Assembly: GCA_005406025.1 (NCBI GenBank)
Contig: BGZK01000017.1
Location: 124,001-188,000 of the forward strand
Length of the DNA stretch: 64,000 nucleotides
Direction of reading: 5' to 3'
From: Eumeta japonica
Lineage: Eukaryota; Arthropoda; Insecta; Lepidoptera; Psychidae
A program made the translations under genes and the position numbers. The notes under the pieces were generated by a model. The model had not been told where the DNA came from and did not search any database. It saw nothing but the letters and a program-made list of their open reading frames with translations. This document shows, piece by piece, positions 21,832 through 34,800 of this stretch (positions are counted from its first letter, which is position 1; each line of letters opens with the position of its first letter).

Positions 21832-24486
21832 CAAGCGAACATTTGTGATGAATTAAGAAATACTGGAATTGTAGGAACGAGACAAATCTCGTTAGAGTTA
21901 AAGGTATGTATATTAGACTTCTCTATAATTCTCTAAAGGTAAGTAATATATGTACATAAACTTATAATGATAACTGTGAAATATTAACCAAATCTTGGAG
22001 ATTAAAATATAAAAAAAGAAATATAGTGTATAATAAAATATATAATGATTCAACTCATATCTATTAGTTATATTGTGCTTATTATAATGCATAATTCATA
22101 GGTCATGACCGCATTGAGTTTCTATGCAACTGGCTCATATCAACAAATCATTGGTGCATCTCAACATCTAGCTCAGCAAACAATTAGCCAGTGCATACAA
22201 GAAGTTACTAATGCATTAAATGCAAGGTCCATTATTGATCGGTGGATAAAGTTTCCTACAACCCAACTTGAAAGAAGTATCATAAAACAACAGTGAGTGT
22301 ATTTACAAGCTTTTAAGTTTTATTTAGTTTCACCTGTCCTGTTGTTTGTATGTCAGTCTGTAATCAAATCTTGCAAGTTAAATTTAATTGAGAGAAGAAA
22401 AACTCATTAAAAATACTAAAAAGTTAATAATAAAATTAAAGAAAAGAACCTTTTTAAAAAAAAACAAGCTTTTATTATAACACTTAAACTTTAGACCTTA
22501 ATTATTAAATCTTCCGTTTTATCACAGTCCCAATTTTATAAATAAAAGGTATTACGTTTGATGGCATAATTAAGAACATTTAACACCTTTTCCTCTTGCT
22601 ATCAAAATGTAACATGCTTTTATTTATAAAATTGGAAACAGAAAACAATAATGCTGCTCTTAATTATACATAAAATTAATGATTTGTCATGTTGAATTAA
22701 TGTTTTATATGGTCCCTAAGATAACAAACCTTAAGAATAACATATATATATTGTTCCAGGTTTATGTCTAAATTTGGATTGCCTGGTGTTTTGGGATGCA
22801 TAGATTGCACCCACATAGCACTGTTCGTCCACAGTGGATGAACATGCTTTTTAATAGAAAAGGATATCATTCCTTAAATGTACAAATTGTAGGTATTCAA
22901 ATATGTTTAAAGTCAAAACTTTATATTTGCTTTTAAATTATAATCCGGTATACTGTGATTTTATTATAATAGATAAACATATAGTTTCATGGACGTTTTG
23001 TAGGTACTGGATGAATATTATAAACATGTAGTCCATTATTTTATGTATCATCTCATTTAGTTTGCATAATAAAATTTTAAATAAATGTAGGCAAATATGC
23101 TTATGAAATAATCTCTTGAACTTCATCTCGAAATAAAACAAATCCTTTGCCTATATGAGTGTTTGTAATTTTTCATTATTTTGAATAAGCGTAGCATATT
23201 AATGTATTATGCATAGTCGCTAGCACTTTTATGAATAATTAATCATTTGTCATTGATTTTAGATATGCAACAGTGGTCTAAAAATACTTGCAGTCAATGC
23301 AAAATATGGAGGTGCTGCTCATGACTCTTTTATTTTTCATCCAGCAAGGCAAATATTTACTTGGAGATTATATCGAAATGGGAGCAAGGTTGGTTATTGG
23401 GTAAGAATTTTTAATATTTTGTATTGTCTAAAATTTTAAAAATGAAAATGATGAAGTTTATAGATTCTTAAGTTGTTGTAAATGTATAATTTTTGTAGTT
23501 GTTTTAATCCATTATTCAATTAGCTTTCTGGTGGTAATTTTCAAAATCATTTGAACATAAATATTTATGCCATATAGGTGATTCTGGTTATCCTCTTAGA
23601 CCTTGGCTACTCACCTGTAACAAATGCAGTACAAGGATCTAATGAAGAGATACAATAGAAAACATATGTCTGCACGCAATTGTGTGGAAAGATGTATTGG
23701 GTGTTGAAAGCAAGATGGCGGTGTTTGCTAAAGCACCGTGTCCTGCACTACGACCCGAGTACAGTCTCCAAGATTGTAACAGCATGTTGTGTTCTACAAC
23801 AATATAGCTGTATCTGGATCTTCCTATGCCTGACCCAGGTTATTATATTTTTTAATTATAACAAACAAAGATTTTAGCAGTTATATATGATTTTACACAG
23901 AGCGTTCAAATTGTGTCATAATTCATAAAAGGTGCATCTCTCGACAATGTGACAGAAAATAAATATTGGAAAATGTGTATATTCATTTTCTCTAATAGAT
24001 TTGAAGACATTGTCTTACTCAATGTTTTTGTGTCACTAGTGGTTTTTTTCCTGTAAAATCATAACTATTTAAATCTATGATAGTAAATAGTTTTATTTAA
24101 CTGTAATTTTATTCATAAATTTCATAGAAAATAATTAAAATGTTTAAAGTTATAAACAAATTATAAACTTCAAACTTAATATATTACAAATAGCATTTAT
24201 AGATATTTCTAATATATAGCGATTAAGACAGTTTGTTATAAATTGTCTAGCTAAATATTTTTTTTTTTGTCTAATTTGGCTAATATATAATATAATGTGG
24301 CAAATCCAGTATACCAGATTTATAATTTCAGTTAAATAATTTGATTAAAAACAATTGTAACAATTAAGTTTACTTTTATTTTTAGATGCCGATATTGAGG
24401 AATATGAACTACATCATGAACCATCCCTTGTAAATAGAGACATCGAAGGACTTGCTGTACTAAATGACATTATATCTAGACTATAA
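21832..24486 (+). pseudogene. Harbinger (HARBI1-like) DDE transposase, broken
   Basis: Probable exons are ~21832-21903, 22102-22292, 22760-22888, 23263-23400, 23578-23838 and 24386-24486. Recognisable blocks are VMTALSFYATGSYQQIIG, IKFPTTQLERSI, GLPGVLGCIDCTHIAL (first catalytic Asp), NAKYGGAAHDSFIF (second Asp), GDSGYPLRPWLLT, NCVERCIG (catalytic Glu) and VLKARWRCLL. The last exon ends LAVLNDIISRL and stop. Frameshifts lie after CTHIALF, after PWLLT, after NEE, near IG-VLK and near CCVLQ, so no intact protein is encoded even though all three catalytic residues can be found. The N-terminal exon was not identified. Confidence 0.88.
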
Positions 24487-26860
24487 CATTTTATTATGTA
24501 AAGGAAAACATTTAATTTTTGAATAGGGTGTTTAAAAAAAAATAACGAATTTGTTTTCATAATTTTATATATTTTCAAATTATCTATACATATAATAATA
24601 TAAATGAACAAGTTTGTACAATATAAAAACAAATCAATTTATACACCTACTTATGTTACTTTGACAAAAATTGTTTTAGTATTCATATCTGTCTGTTTGT
24701 CTGTGTTTCTACACACTAATCTCAGAAACAGCTTAACCGATTCGAATACGGTTGTTGACTGTTGTATTGTGCATTTATTATTTCATTCCAATCAATTTAT
24801 AGGAAAAAATTTAATCAAATCAATCTTTTGAATTAGCTATGGTGTTTAGGAGCTTGATTGGAAATAATTGAATAAAGTAATAATGAAGTATATTCTTTAA
24901 ATACACTTATTTGGTAACTTAGATTATTATAGTTAAAAAATCTTTACACCTAATTTTGTTGATTTCATTGTGTGACTAAAATCCTGAATTTGTAACAATT
25001 ACTTTATTTTACATAAGAATAAGTAGATATTATGAAGTTGGTAGTTTTTGATGTGTTTGTAAATATTATTATGTATACATGTATAAATTAGGAAATAAAA
25101 AACTTTACACATAAGTTATGTTTGTTTTATTGAGTTTGATCAAAACCTGTGTTTAAAATAACCAAATAGGCATTTGATACAGTTTGTCAGATACTACTGG
25201 ATAAGCTAAAATTTATCTAAATAACAATTTGATTTTTATAATTGCAACATAAGGATAAACGCTTTAAGTTGTTTGTCATGAAATAATTAATTTTTAGCCA
25301 TATATAATTTTTTATTGCCTCACCTACTTTGATATCTAACTAAAATTATATAAACTTATTAAATTCAGACTATCACAATTTCAATGTTGATAGTACAGCC
25401 TTGGTAGATCATCTATTTAATTGAAACAGACAGGGTTGATATAGCAGTGACGGCTTTTATATTTTACATAGCATTGAAAAAGTTAACCAGAACATTATGA
25501 AATGTAGTGAAGTATTTTCCACCCAAAATTAGACATACAATCTAACATAGCAGTGTAACCGCGCTTGAGATACTTAATAACATAGGGTCTGTACTGTAAA
25601 GTAAAACATCACTTTGTTAAATAAAATAAATTTACATCACTTTGACTATCTAACACCAACACATAAATTATACTTTACAATCAAATATTTTTTATTTACG
25701 TCAACTATACATCTACAATACTTGCATATTAACAAAAAATATACAGTGCACACTTATACGCGCGTGAGAAGCTATACTTCTTTGGTGTAGTTACAAAATA
25801 TAGTTTTAATTGCATACAAATAATTAACAACAATAAAATAATAAAAGGAATGGAGTAGAATAATCAATATGGTTGATAAAGTTCAATTTAAATGAGATAG
25901 TCAATATGGTTAAGAATTTAAATATTAAATAAATTAAAATCTATTTTCCCATTCAAAGTGTAATGTCAATTTTAACTCTATTTGAAACTATCACATTATT
26001 AAGTCAAGAATTGGAATATGTTAACATTATTTCTAAATTATGTCCCACTGCCATCTTCCAGTAGTGACTGAATTGGCACATCAGTGGTCTTAAGTTGCTC
26101 ACTGACTCACTTGTAAGCACCTTCAATACTGTAGTTTTCAACTGTCATCGTTTTCATAACACCCATAAGGAACTTCAAAAATACTCCAGATAATATTCAC
26201 ACAGAAATTACAATTGAACATTACATAACTACAAGAAACAAAATTTAATAAAAACAAATTATACCAAGAAAAATGTAAAAGAATACAACTATATAACACC
26301 CTAAAAGAGGGTATTAAAATGCTAAGACACTAAATGTAATTAAAAATAAATTAAAGGCATAGATTTTAAATAAATATGTAAGTATTCTATAATTAAATAA
26401 AACTAAAAATTTGTAACACTTTATAATACTGTAGTATTTCAGTTTTATAATTCTCTATAAATGAATTGTATAAATGCATTCTTTGAGAATACAATTTTTA
26501 AACCAAACTTCACTCTTACTTCTGTAAATCCTATTGCCTAAATTTCATTTTGACACTAGCCTTTGTCTCGGCTTCTTCCAAATAGGAACCGTGATTGGTA
26601 GCAGAATCTAAATTGTACACGAGATGAGTAGGAATGAAATGAGTAGAAACAAGAGTAGAAGCAGTTCAAGACTGAGTTCTGAATCAAAAACAGGACGGTA
26701 ATTGATACGAAAAGCGAGATCATAATTGAAAGTACAATCAGTTGATACACAAAATTAAGGAATTCACTCGATGTCCATGCTTCTGCTCGCGGACAAGTGG
26801 ATTCTTCAGTGAATCAGTAATTTTATTTTCTAGTCATGAGATAAAATTACTGATTGTCTC
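24487..26860. other. Harbinger internal non-coding stretch
   Basis: AT-rich spacer between the convergent genes. It includes CTGTCTGTTTGTCTGTG-type sequence near 24690 that resembles a dispersed-repeat tail. No coding block recognised. Confidence 0.4.
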
Positions 26861-29199
26861 TATTTATCAAGCGATTGATAACTTCCAAAATTGCTGTCCT
26901 AACGTTTCACTTACCGTAACAGCCCTATTAATTGCTTCTATTCTCAGTCTTTCATTTTCGGTTCTAACTCTGTCTGTTTCTATAAAACGCTCTCTAATAG
27001 CTCTATTGCTTTAACGACCTATCAATTTGATTAGTCCTCACTCACCCTTTCAATTTCAACGAACGAATCGGTGGCGATTTGAAAAGGAAGACGACTCCTT
27101 CTTCCATCAGGTCGTCGTCGTGATTCTGAAACAGCATTTCCAAAATATAAGAAAAGAATTTTTCATGCTGAGACATAAATTTAATTCATAATTATGTACT
27201 AAAAGGCGTCACTAATAAAATTACGTAATATATGTTATTTAAAATAGCAAATTTGAAAAGCAAATCAGAATATGAGTAAAGTATGAAGATGAAATGTATT
27301 GCTTCATATCATAATTGTCAAACCTCTTTGTCTGTTGGCAGGGTCCATATGAGACATGGGAGATCGGTTTTCCGATTCTTCTGTTCTTGAGGCTGATAAT
27401 GTTTTTGTGGCTATGTGGCTATGTTGTGGAAGACAAACAGAAGGCCTGGATGGGATTGGAAGGACGTGTTGTGTATTTTGTATTGTTTGTGATACAGGTG
27501 TGGGGCTAGAAGGACACATAGGTTGTCTGGATGGAAGGATGGGTTGTGTTTCTTCTGTTATTTCTAATGTAGAAGGTGTAGGGCTAGAAGGATGAATAGG
27601 TTGTCTAGATGGAAGGATGAGTTGTGTCTGTGGTGTGCTTTGTGAAGTTGAAGGTAAATTTTGATTGTGTGTCATGTCAATTGAGTGTAAAACGTGTGAA
27701 GTGTCTGATGTAACAGCTCTCAAATCATGGTTATCACCATCACTTAACTGAAAACATAAATTTATTTTTATATTTAATTTTAGCATAAACTAGTTTTATT
27801 AACATAAGTGAATCTTATTACTGTAAATAATAAAAATTATATATGTAATACTATTTACTAAAATAAAACAAAAATAAAGAGAGGTGATGACTTTGTAGCT
27901 AAGAGATTCATCAACCAGAAGATCAGATCCTTGACCGATAAGTTTTAATATTTTCATTGACCTCGGACATTATTGTACAGATAAAACAATTGTTAACATC
28001 TCAATTCGCACGAGACCAGCATGGTGGGCTTAAAGTTCAAGCCCCTCAGTTTAAAATGAATAGATTGTGGAGGGTATGTCTCAGCAGTATGGTAATTAAA
28101 CCCTGACACAACAAAATAATGAAATGTAAAGTAATGAGTAACTATTAAAAGACAAGGGCATTAAGTTGAATATCCATTTTAACATTTACAAAAGTGAGGA
28201 ATGTAGAAAGTGTATGAAGAATATTTATATTACCTTATAAATAGTCAAAAACAAATGTTCTATCAAACAAAAAGTCAAATAGGTTCTTTATTTGACACAC
28301 TTTTACAAATTTATTTCATACAGTATGTTTGGACTTTTTAAGTAGGTGCATCTTAATAAAATAATTATAAACAAAATTGATTTAGAAGACATATGTATTT
28401 GAAAAAATAAACCTTTAACTGCATGCTTTTAGTAATTACTTACATCAGGAAACTTCCGAGATTTGCATAAGCTACAACACCAAGAACTGCCATTATTCTT
28501 TCTTCTATGGTGCTGAGCTTTACCTTTGATGGTGGTCCCCACCAGTTCCACTACTATGAATTCTCAAGGTGGCTGCTTGTTTTAGATTTGAGGTCCGCCC
28601 AAAACTAAAAAAATATATATAATAAAACTGTTGAGTTAATTAATCTGCAAAATAATTAACTATACACACATACAATACACGATCGTAATAAGCTAAATTA
28701 AAGTGAAAGTTATTTTGAGAAATTGAGTACAAAAAGCCAAAACCAATATTTCTCTTGAAATGGTTATCAATTTTGATATGACAAAATAAAATAAACATTC
28801 TATGAACACATGTCATTTATGAAAGTATGTTTCATTTCATAAAGCCAACAACATTTAAACTATCAGGGTGTGGCTAATCATTGCCACTTATGGATATATT
28901 CAACCCCAAGGAGTCACACTTTTAGAAAGGAATATGCTTACTTTACGTGCTCAAAAACAAAATATGCAAGTTTGTGCCTTCCCAGAATACAAGGTGGGAG
29001 CAAATATGCTTAGAATTAAATCAGGTCTCCTGTTATATGACAAATTATTTTAAAATAAATTGCAAATTAGCACCTTTTCCATTTCTACTGTTTTGGTGCA
29101 ACCAGATCCTTGAGAATTCAATATTTGCCAACTCAGCCCACTTTCTATAGGACTGTAGGCGACCCTGCCCCTTCATAGGGTTTTGATATATCTCCATGT
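26861..29199 (-). pseudogene. Harbinger Myb/SANT-like accessory gene, broken
   Basis: Minus-strand pieces in order are MEIYQNPMKGQGRLQSYRKW, AELANILNSQGSGCTKTVE (29199-29045, one frameshift), WADLKSKTSS and GPPSKVKLSTIEERM (28597-28444, two shifts), a Ser/Pro/Thr-rich exon (27747-27324), RRRPDGRRSRLPFQIATDSF (exon from 27125), and a charged coiled-coil-like tail RAIRERFIETDRVRTENERL in another frame. This is the pattern of the Myb-like DNA-binding partner that helps Harbinger transposase bind its ends. It is convergent to the transposase and inactive as it stands. Confidence 0.82.
27885..28110 (+). repeat. SINE-like fragment nested in Harbinger
   Basis: Contains GACCAGCATGGTGGGC, CCCCTCAGTTTAAAATG and GGGTATGTCTCAGCAGT, related to the body of the SINE at 4691-5106. 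The ends are not defined. Confidence 0.45.
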
Positions 29200-30028
29200 C
29201 TGAAAATCAACGTAAAAATATTATAAGGCAAAATTATGAAACTTCAACTATGTTCACCAAATTATTATTGAATATTGTAGGAAAATTATGTTTTTCATGT
29301 ATGATACATATTTAATGTTACTGATGCTACTATGTATATTGAAAATGACAAATAGGACGTAAATCAATTAATTACTTAGGATGTTGTAGGGTCAATAACC
29401 ATTTAAGACATTTATATGCAAAATTTACTTATTAACTTGTATTGTATTTTAAGAGAATAAAAATAATAACATCGTCTTTACCTTTCCATATACTCAATTA
29501 ATAAAAGCAACTGTGTGTGCGAAGTTCTTGATGACATTCTGAAATAAATATGCATATATTCACTGCTCAGCAATTTTGAAACTATCGCACATCCTAATAT
29601 AAATTATTCTGCTAATATATAACAAAATGTTACGTTAATAGTTTTGTATTAGTTGGTGGCAAAGTTTTAAAAAAATTTCAACTTAGGTAATACGCAAATC
29701 TTAGTATATATTGAATATGGTGATAATAAAAAAGAAACAAGTTTTTGTTGGGTACTTACATTATAGCTGTGGATAATGAATTAATTCAATAATTATTTGA
29801 GAAAAATTATGCGCACTAACTGCTAACAATGAACAATGGCTTTTGGCGAAAACCGTTACAATTTTATTTTGACAGCAGTTGCTTCGTCAAATGAACGAAT
29901 GAAATCATAAACAATTGTAGAGTTTGTGGATATTTTGATCGCGTTCGCGAACGGCGATCGGCGTGCATATATGGTGTCCCACATTTTCGTCGATCGCGAA
30001 CACGATCCAAATGATCGTGCGAAACGAA

Positions 30029-30069
30029 CGTTCGCGCCGCGATGACAAGTGGCGGATATGGTGACCCAG
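30029..30069 (-). repeat. Harbinger right terminal inverted repeat
   Basis: Exact reverse complement of the left terminus, ending GGTGACCCAG and followed by the target copy CAG. Confidence 0.95.
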
Positions 30070-30072
30070 CAG

Positions 30073-31406
<1,334 letters not shown>

Positions 31407-31639
31407 ATATAAAGGACGACATAATATGTAGAATTTTACTCCTACTGTGCCACCGCAACGTGCTGGATTAGGTACAAGTTGGATCAGTTTTCAATCATCC
31501 TACATATTAATCACATCTTTCCACGATATATGCAGTTTCATGCCTATTTCGTGAAGGTTCGAGATGTTTTGGATTTCTACCTTAGAGCCGATTCATTCAA
31601 GACAGGTGGTATATGAGTAATTTGCATGTTGTTTTCGAA

Positions 31640-31810
31640 TCGGAATATAGAGGGTTTAAATTCTGGTCATGGGATAAATGACGTTCCTTAACGTTCGCTT
31701 GCAATCTACACTGGACTAGCGTGGGGGGTTTGATGTTCAGCTCCTAGATTTGAATAAAAGTTTGTGGGAGAATATGCCCTTATATCTTCTAGCACGTAAT
31801 AAATTAAAGG
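31640..31810 (+). repeat. SINE-like fragment
   Basis: CAATCTACACTGGACTAGCG, GTTTGTGGGAGAATATGCCC and a following TTATATCTTCTAGC align with the body of the 4691-5106 SINE in order. The head and tail are missing or diverged. Confidence 0.45.
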
Positions 31811-34800
31811 GCCGCGTGCTGGTTTCCTATTCATTATGTGACCAGGTTTAAGTACCTATAGAAAATGATAAATTCTATCCTTTTTCTTAAGTACATGGAA
31901 AGCAAAAATCGATTCATAATCGGGAATATTTTTAATTTTCGCTATCATTTGTCTTTGTAAAATTAGACTAAATCGTATAAATGTATGACATGTAGAATAT
32001 TATTAGTTTACCTACATATTACATGCGCCAAAAATGCACAATGGCTGACTGGCTTTGTGCCTAGTTATATAAAATTAAGATTCTACAAGAAGAATGGTTG
32101 CCAAAACTGGTGTTATGAAATATTTTGTCTACCATTTGGTAAATAAAACGAACTGTCACTCGTCTCGAAGTATCTAAGAAACGGCTACAGGTTTGCACAT
32201 AACAAAACCACTGCCGACCTGTATAATTGTTACTTATTGTTATAATTGTTATTATTGTATTATTACTTATGTTATTTCTGTTTTCTGTGATTGCAGTAGA
32301 TTTTAAATTGTGTGTTATGTGTTAGTTTCGAAAAGTATCAAAATCCAGATGGCGTACTTATCAATATGGATGCACATGCTTGTGGCGACATCAGTTTTAA
32401 TGGTATGTGGATACGGTGCCAAAGTTGTTTGAGGCATGGCAAGAATTGCTTTTAAAATGTTGGTTAGTTTCGATAATCAGAAATACGCAATAGCCCGCTT
32501 GAATTCTTTTTTTTTTATGTTTAATGACTCTTGGTTTCAAATTTTTACAATTTGTTTTTTACATTCAGTGTTAAAATTGTTAAAATCATCGTTGTTGTCG
32601 AAGTGTTCATTATTAGAATGTAAGAAAATACTAGATTTTGTATTCAATAAATGATATATGTTATAACATTGTTTATTTCTTCTCTATCCTATTTTTTTGA
32701 TATTCCTAAATTATAATATCTTTATTTAAAGAAATAAATACAAACACCGTAAATAATTCGACATCTTCACTGTTAAACATTATAAAATAGAGAAATTATA
32801 TAAAAAAATTAAATTTACTGACAATATAGTAATTGATTCCAAGCCTGGCTGCTTGGAAAACAGCATTTAAAAAGAAAAAAATGTCTTAGGTACGAAGTAT
32901 CTTTGCTCCCGTGCGCTTTTGATAAAAATCGTTCGATTCGTGGGGAACATCTAAAAAATGCGGGTTATGTCCTTAGACCTATTAAGTGGACACCATCTTA
33001 GTATTTGTAAAATCACAGATACTGGATTTACCTGATTTACGAAAATCAAAGAGTGTACAACAGAAATGTTACTCGGTTTCCAGTCTAGAAAATCATTCAC
33101 ATGAATTATACTATTTGGTGCTTTTCCGCCGTTACTAATTCTCATTGAGTCTGTTACAAAAAGTACTAGGATTTCAATTAATATATATAATATTCGTCGA
33201 TGACATCGATAATTACCTTTAATGTCGAAAACATGTATGTTTAAGTTTGTCAGCATATTTTAAAAAGTATAGTTACCATACAAAAATTAATTATAATGAT
33301 ATCATTAAAACGATTTCATTTTATTAGCATGTCAACCGCTTCCGCCTCATTGGTCTATGATTTGACGATTCGGTATGTAATTAGATTTTCTACAGTACAT
33401 TTATTTCAAGAATATAATGGCGGCGAATAAAGAAGAAATTTGATAAGATTGTGTCTAACAAAAAATTATGTTAACAGTATAAAATGGCAGTTCAATGAAT
33501 ATGATTTCTTAATGCAAGTTTCCGATTAGGTAGTACATAATTCTTGATAAGTGTTGTGCGCCGGAACATCATCAATGCTAAACTCAGAAACCACTATATT
33601 CCATTTCATCCTCAATTTCATTTTTAAATTCAATTCCACAAGTATAATTTCAAAAGGTGAAGGAGATTGTGTTTGTTTGCAGAAGTCAAGTGCAAGTCAA
33701 TAGTCATTCTGTATACGAACTTATAAAATTTTGCTCTATTAGTAATGTAGGACTTGCTTCTTCGTGAAGATTAACGCTGTTAATTTGCTAAATACACTAA
33801 TAAAATATTGAAAATTAAACAATAGTATTTTTAAAACACTTATGTAGGTTAGTTAATATCTCGATAATTAATAGTTAATGTCTCTGTAAATTAAAATATG
33901 AACGATGGCTCACTCGATTTGAAATGGCTGCTAGAAAATTTTACAAAAAAATATATATTTACATATAAACACTGGCAAGAGTGTTAATAAGATTTTTAAA
34001 TAGGAGTTTCTTTTGAAAATTACTCTACAATTATTCTTATAAAGAAAAGTCCCTACTTTGGAGTGTGAACATACTCGCAATTTTATTTTTAGTCCATATA
34101 GTTCGTATAGACGAATTACGAACGTGTAATTCGTAAATAGGAAAACAGCTTTTTTGGTGCAATTTATAGTAAAATGTACATTATAATATAGTTTTGTAGA
34201 TATAGGTTTATTTTGATAATAAAAATGCGAGTTAGCATGAGTATTAACTTCAGAAGTGCATCAAACACGTATACAGTTTAGTACCTTAAAAATACCTTTA
34301 GCCGGTTGGACCATCTACCATAGACGTCGGCGGCCCTCACGATGGTAGGGTCACCGACCACTGACGGTAGTCGTTTAGGGGCGCCAGATAGCGGCGCCTG
34401 CTCAATACGGCCCGGAATCGACATTGAAAATTAGCATAACTGTCTCGACGGTATGACTTCCGATCGAGGACAGATTTTGAGATCCGGGCCATTTAGATTC
34501 GATTGGTCTAAAATCCACCTGTCTAATTGGTCGCTTTTTGAAGGCGGAATTTGGAATTGCAGAAAGTAGTATAAGAATGCAATTGCATGATGCATTCAAC
34601 CTGTACTACCCCAGTACTGCATCTAGTCTACAGTCACTACACTACAACGCATACGTGTTGGCATATTGGAGATGAAACTCTGCGCCTCTATCGACACAGT
34701 GTTCAGAGGTATTATTTCGATGACCAAAAATAAAAAAATATATATAATTATTTAATCTTTCAATGAAATAAGGTTAATATTTTTTGTTGATACGTCTAGA

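Larger units (their letters stand above)
21208..30072. mobile_element. Complete PIF/Harbinger DNA transposon (8859 bp plus CAG target duplication)
   Basis: The terminal inverted repeats at 21211-21251 and 30029-30069 are identical over 41 bases (outer end CTGGGTCACCATATCCGCC). They are flanked by a direct duplication CAG at 21208-21210 and 30070-30072. Inside are a Harbinger-type DDE transposase on the plus strand (21832-24486) and a Myb/SANT-like gene on the minus strand (26861-29199), the two-gene layout typical of the superfamily. Both genes are disrupted. A 3-base CWG target duplication is known for some animal Harbinger families. A SINE-like piece (27885-28110) is nested within. Confidence 0.92.

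Noticed and set aside
27315..27595. Plus-strand open frames at 27315-27595
   Set aside because: They are antisense to the Ser/Pro/Thr-rich Harbinger Myb-like exon and reflect its repeats.
32951..33256. 101-codon minus-strand frame
   Set aside because: No recognisable motif, no splice-bounded neighbours and AT-rich codon use like the surrounding non-coding DNA.
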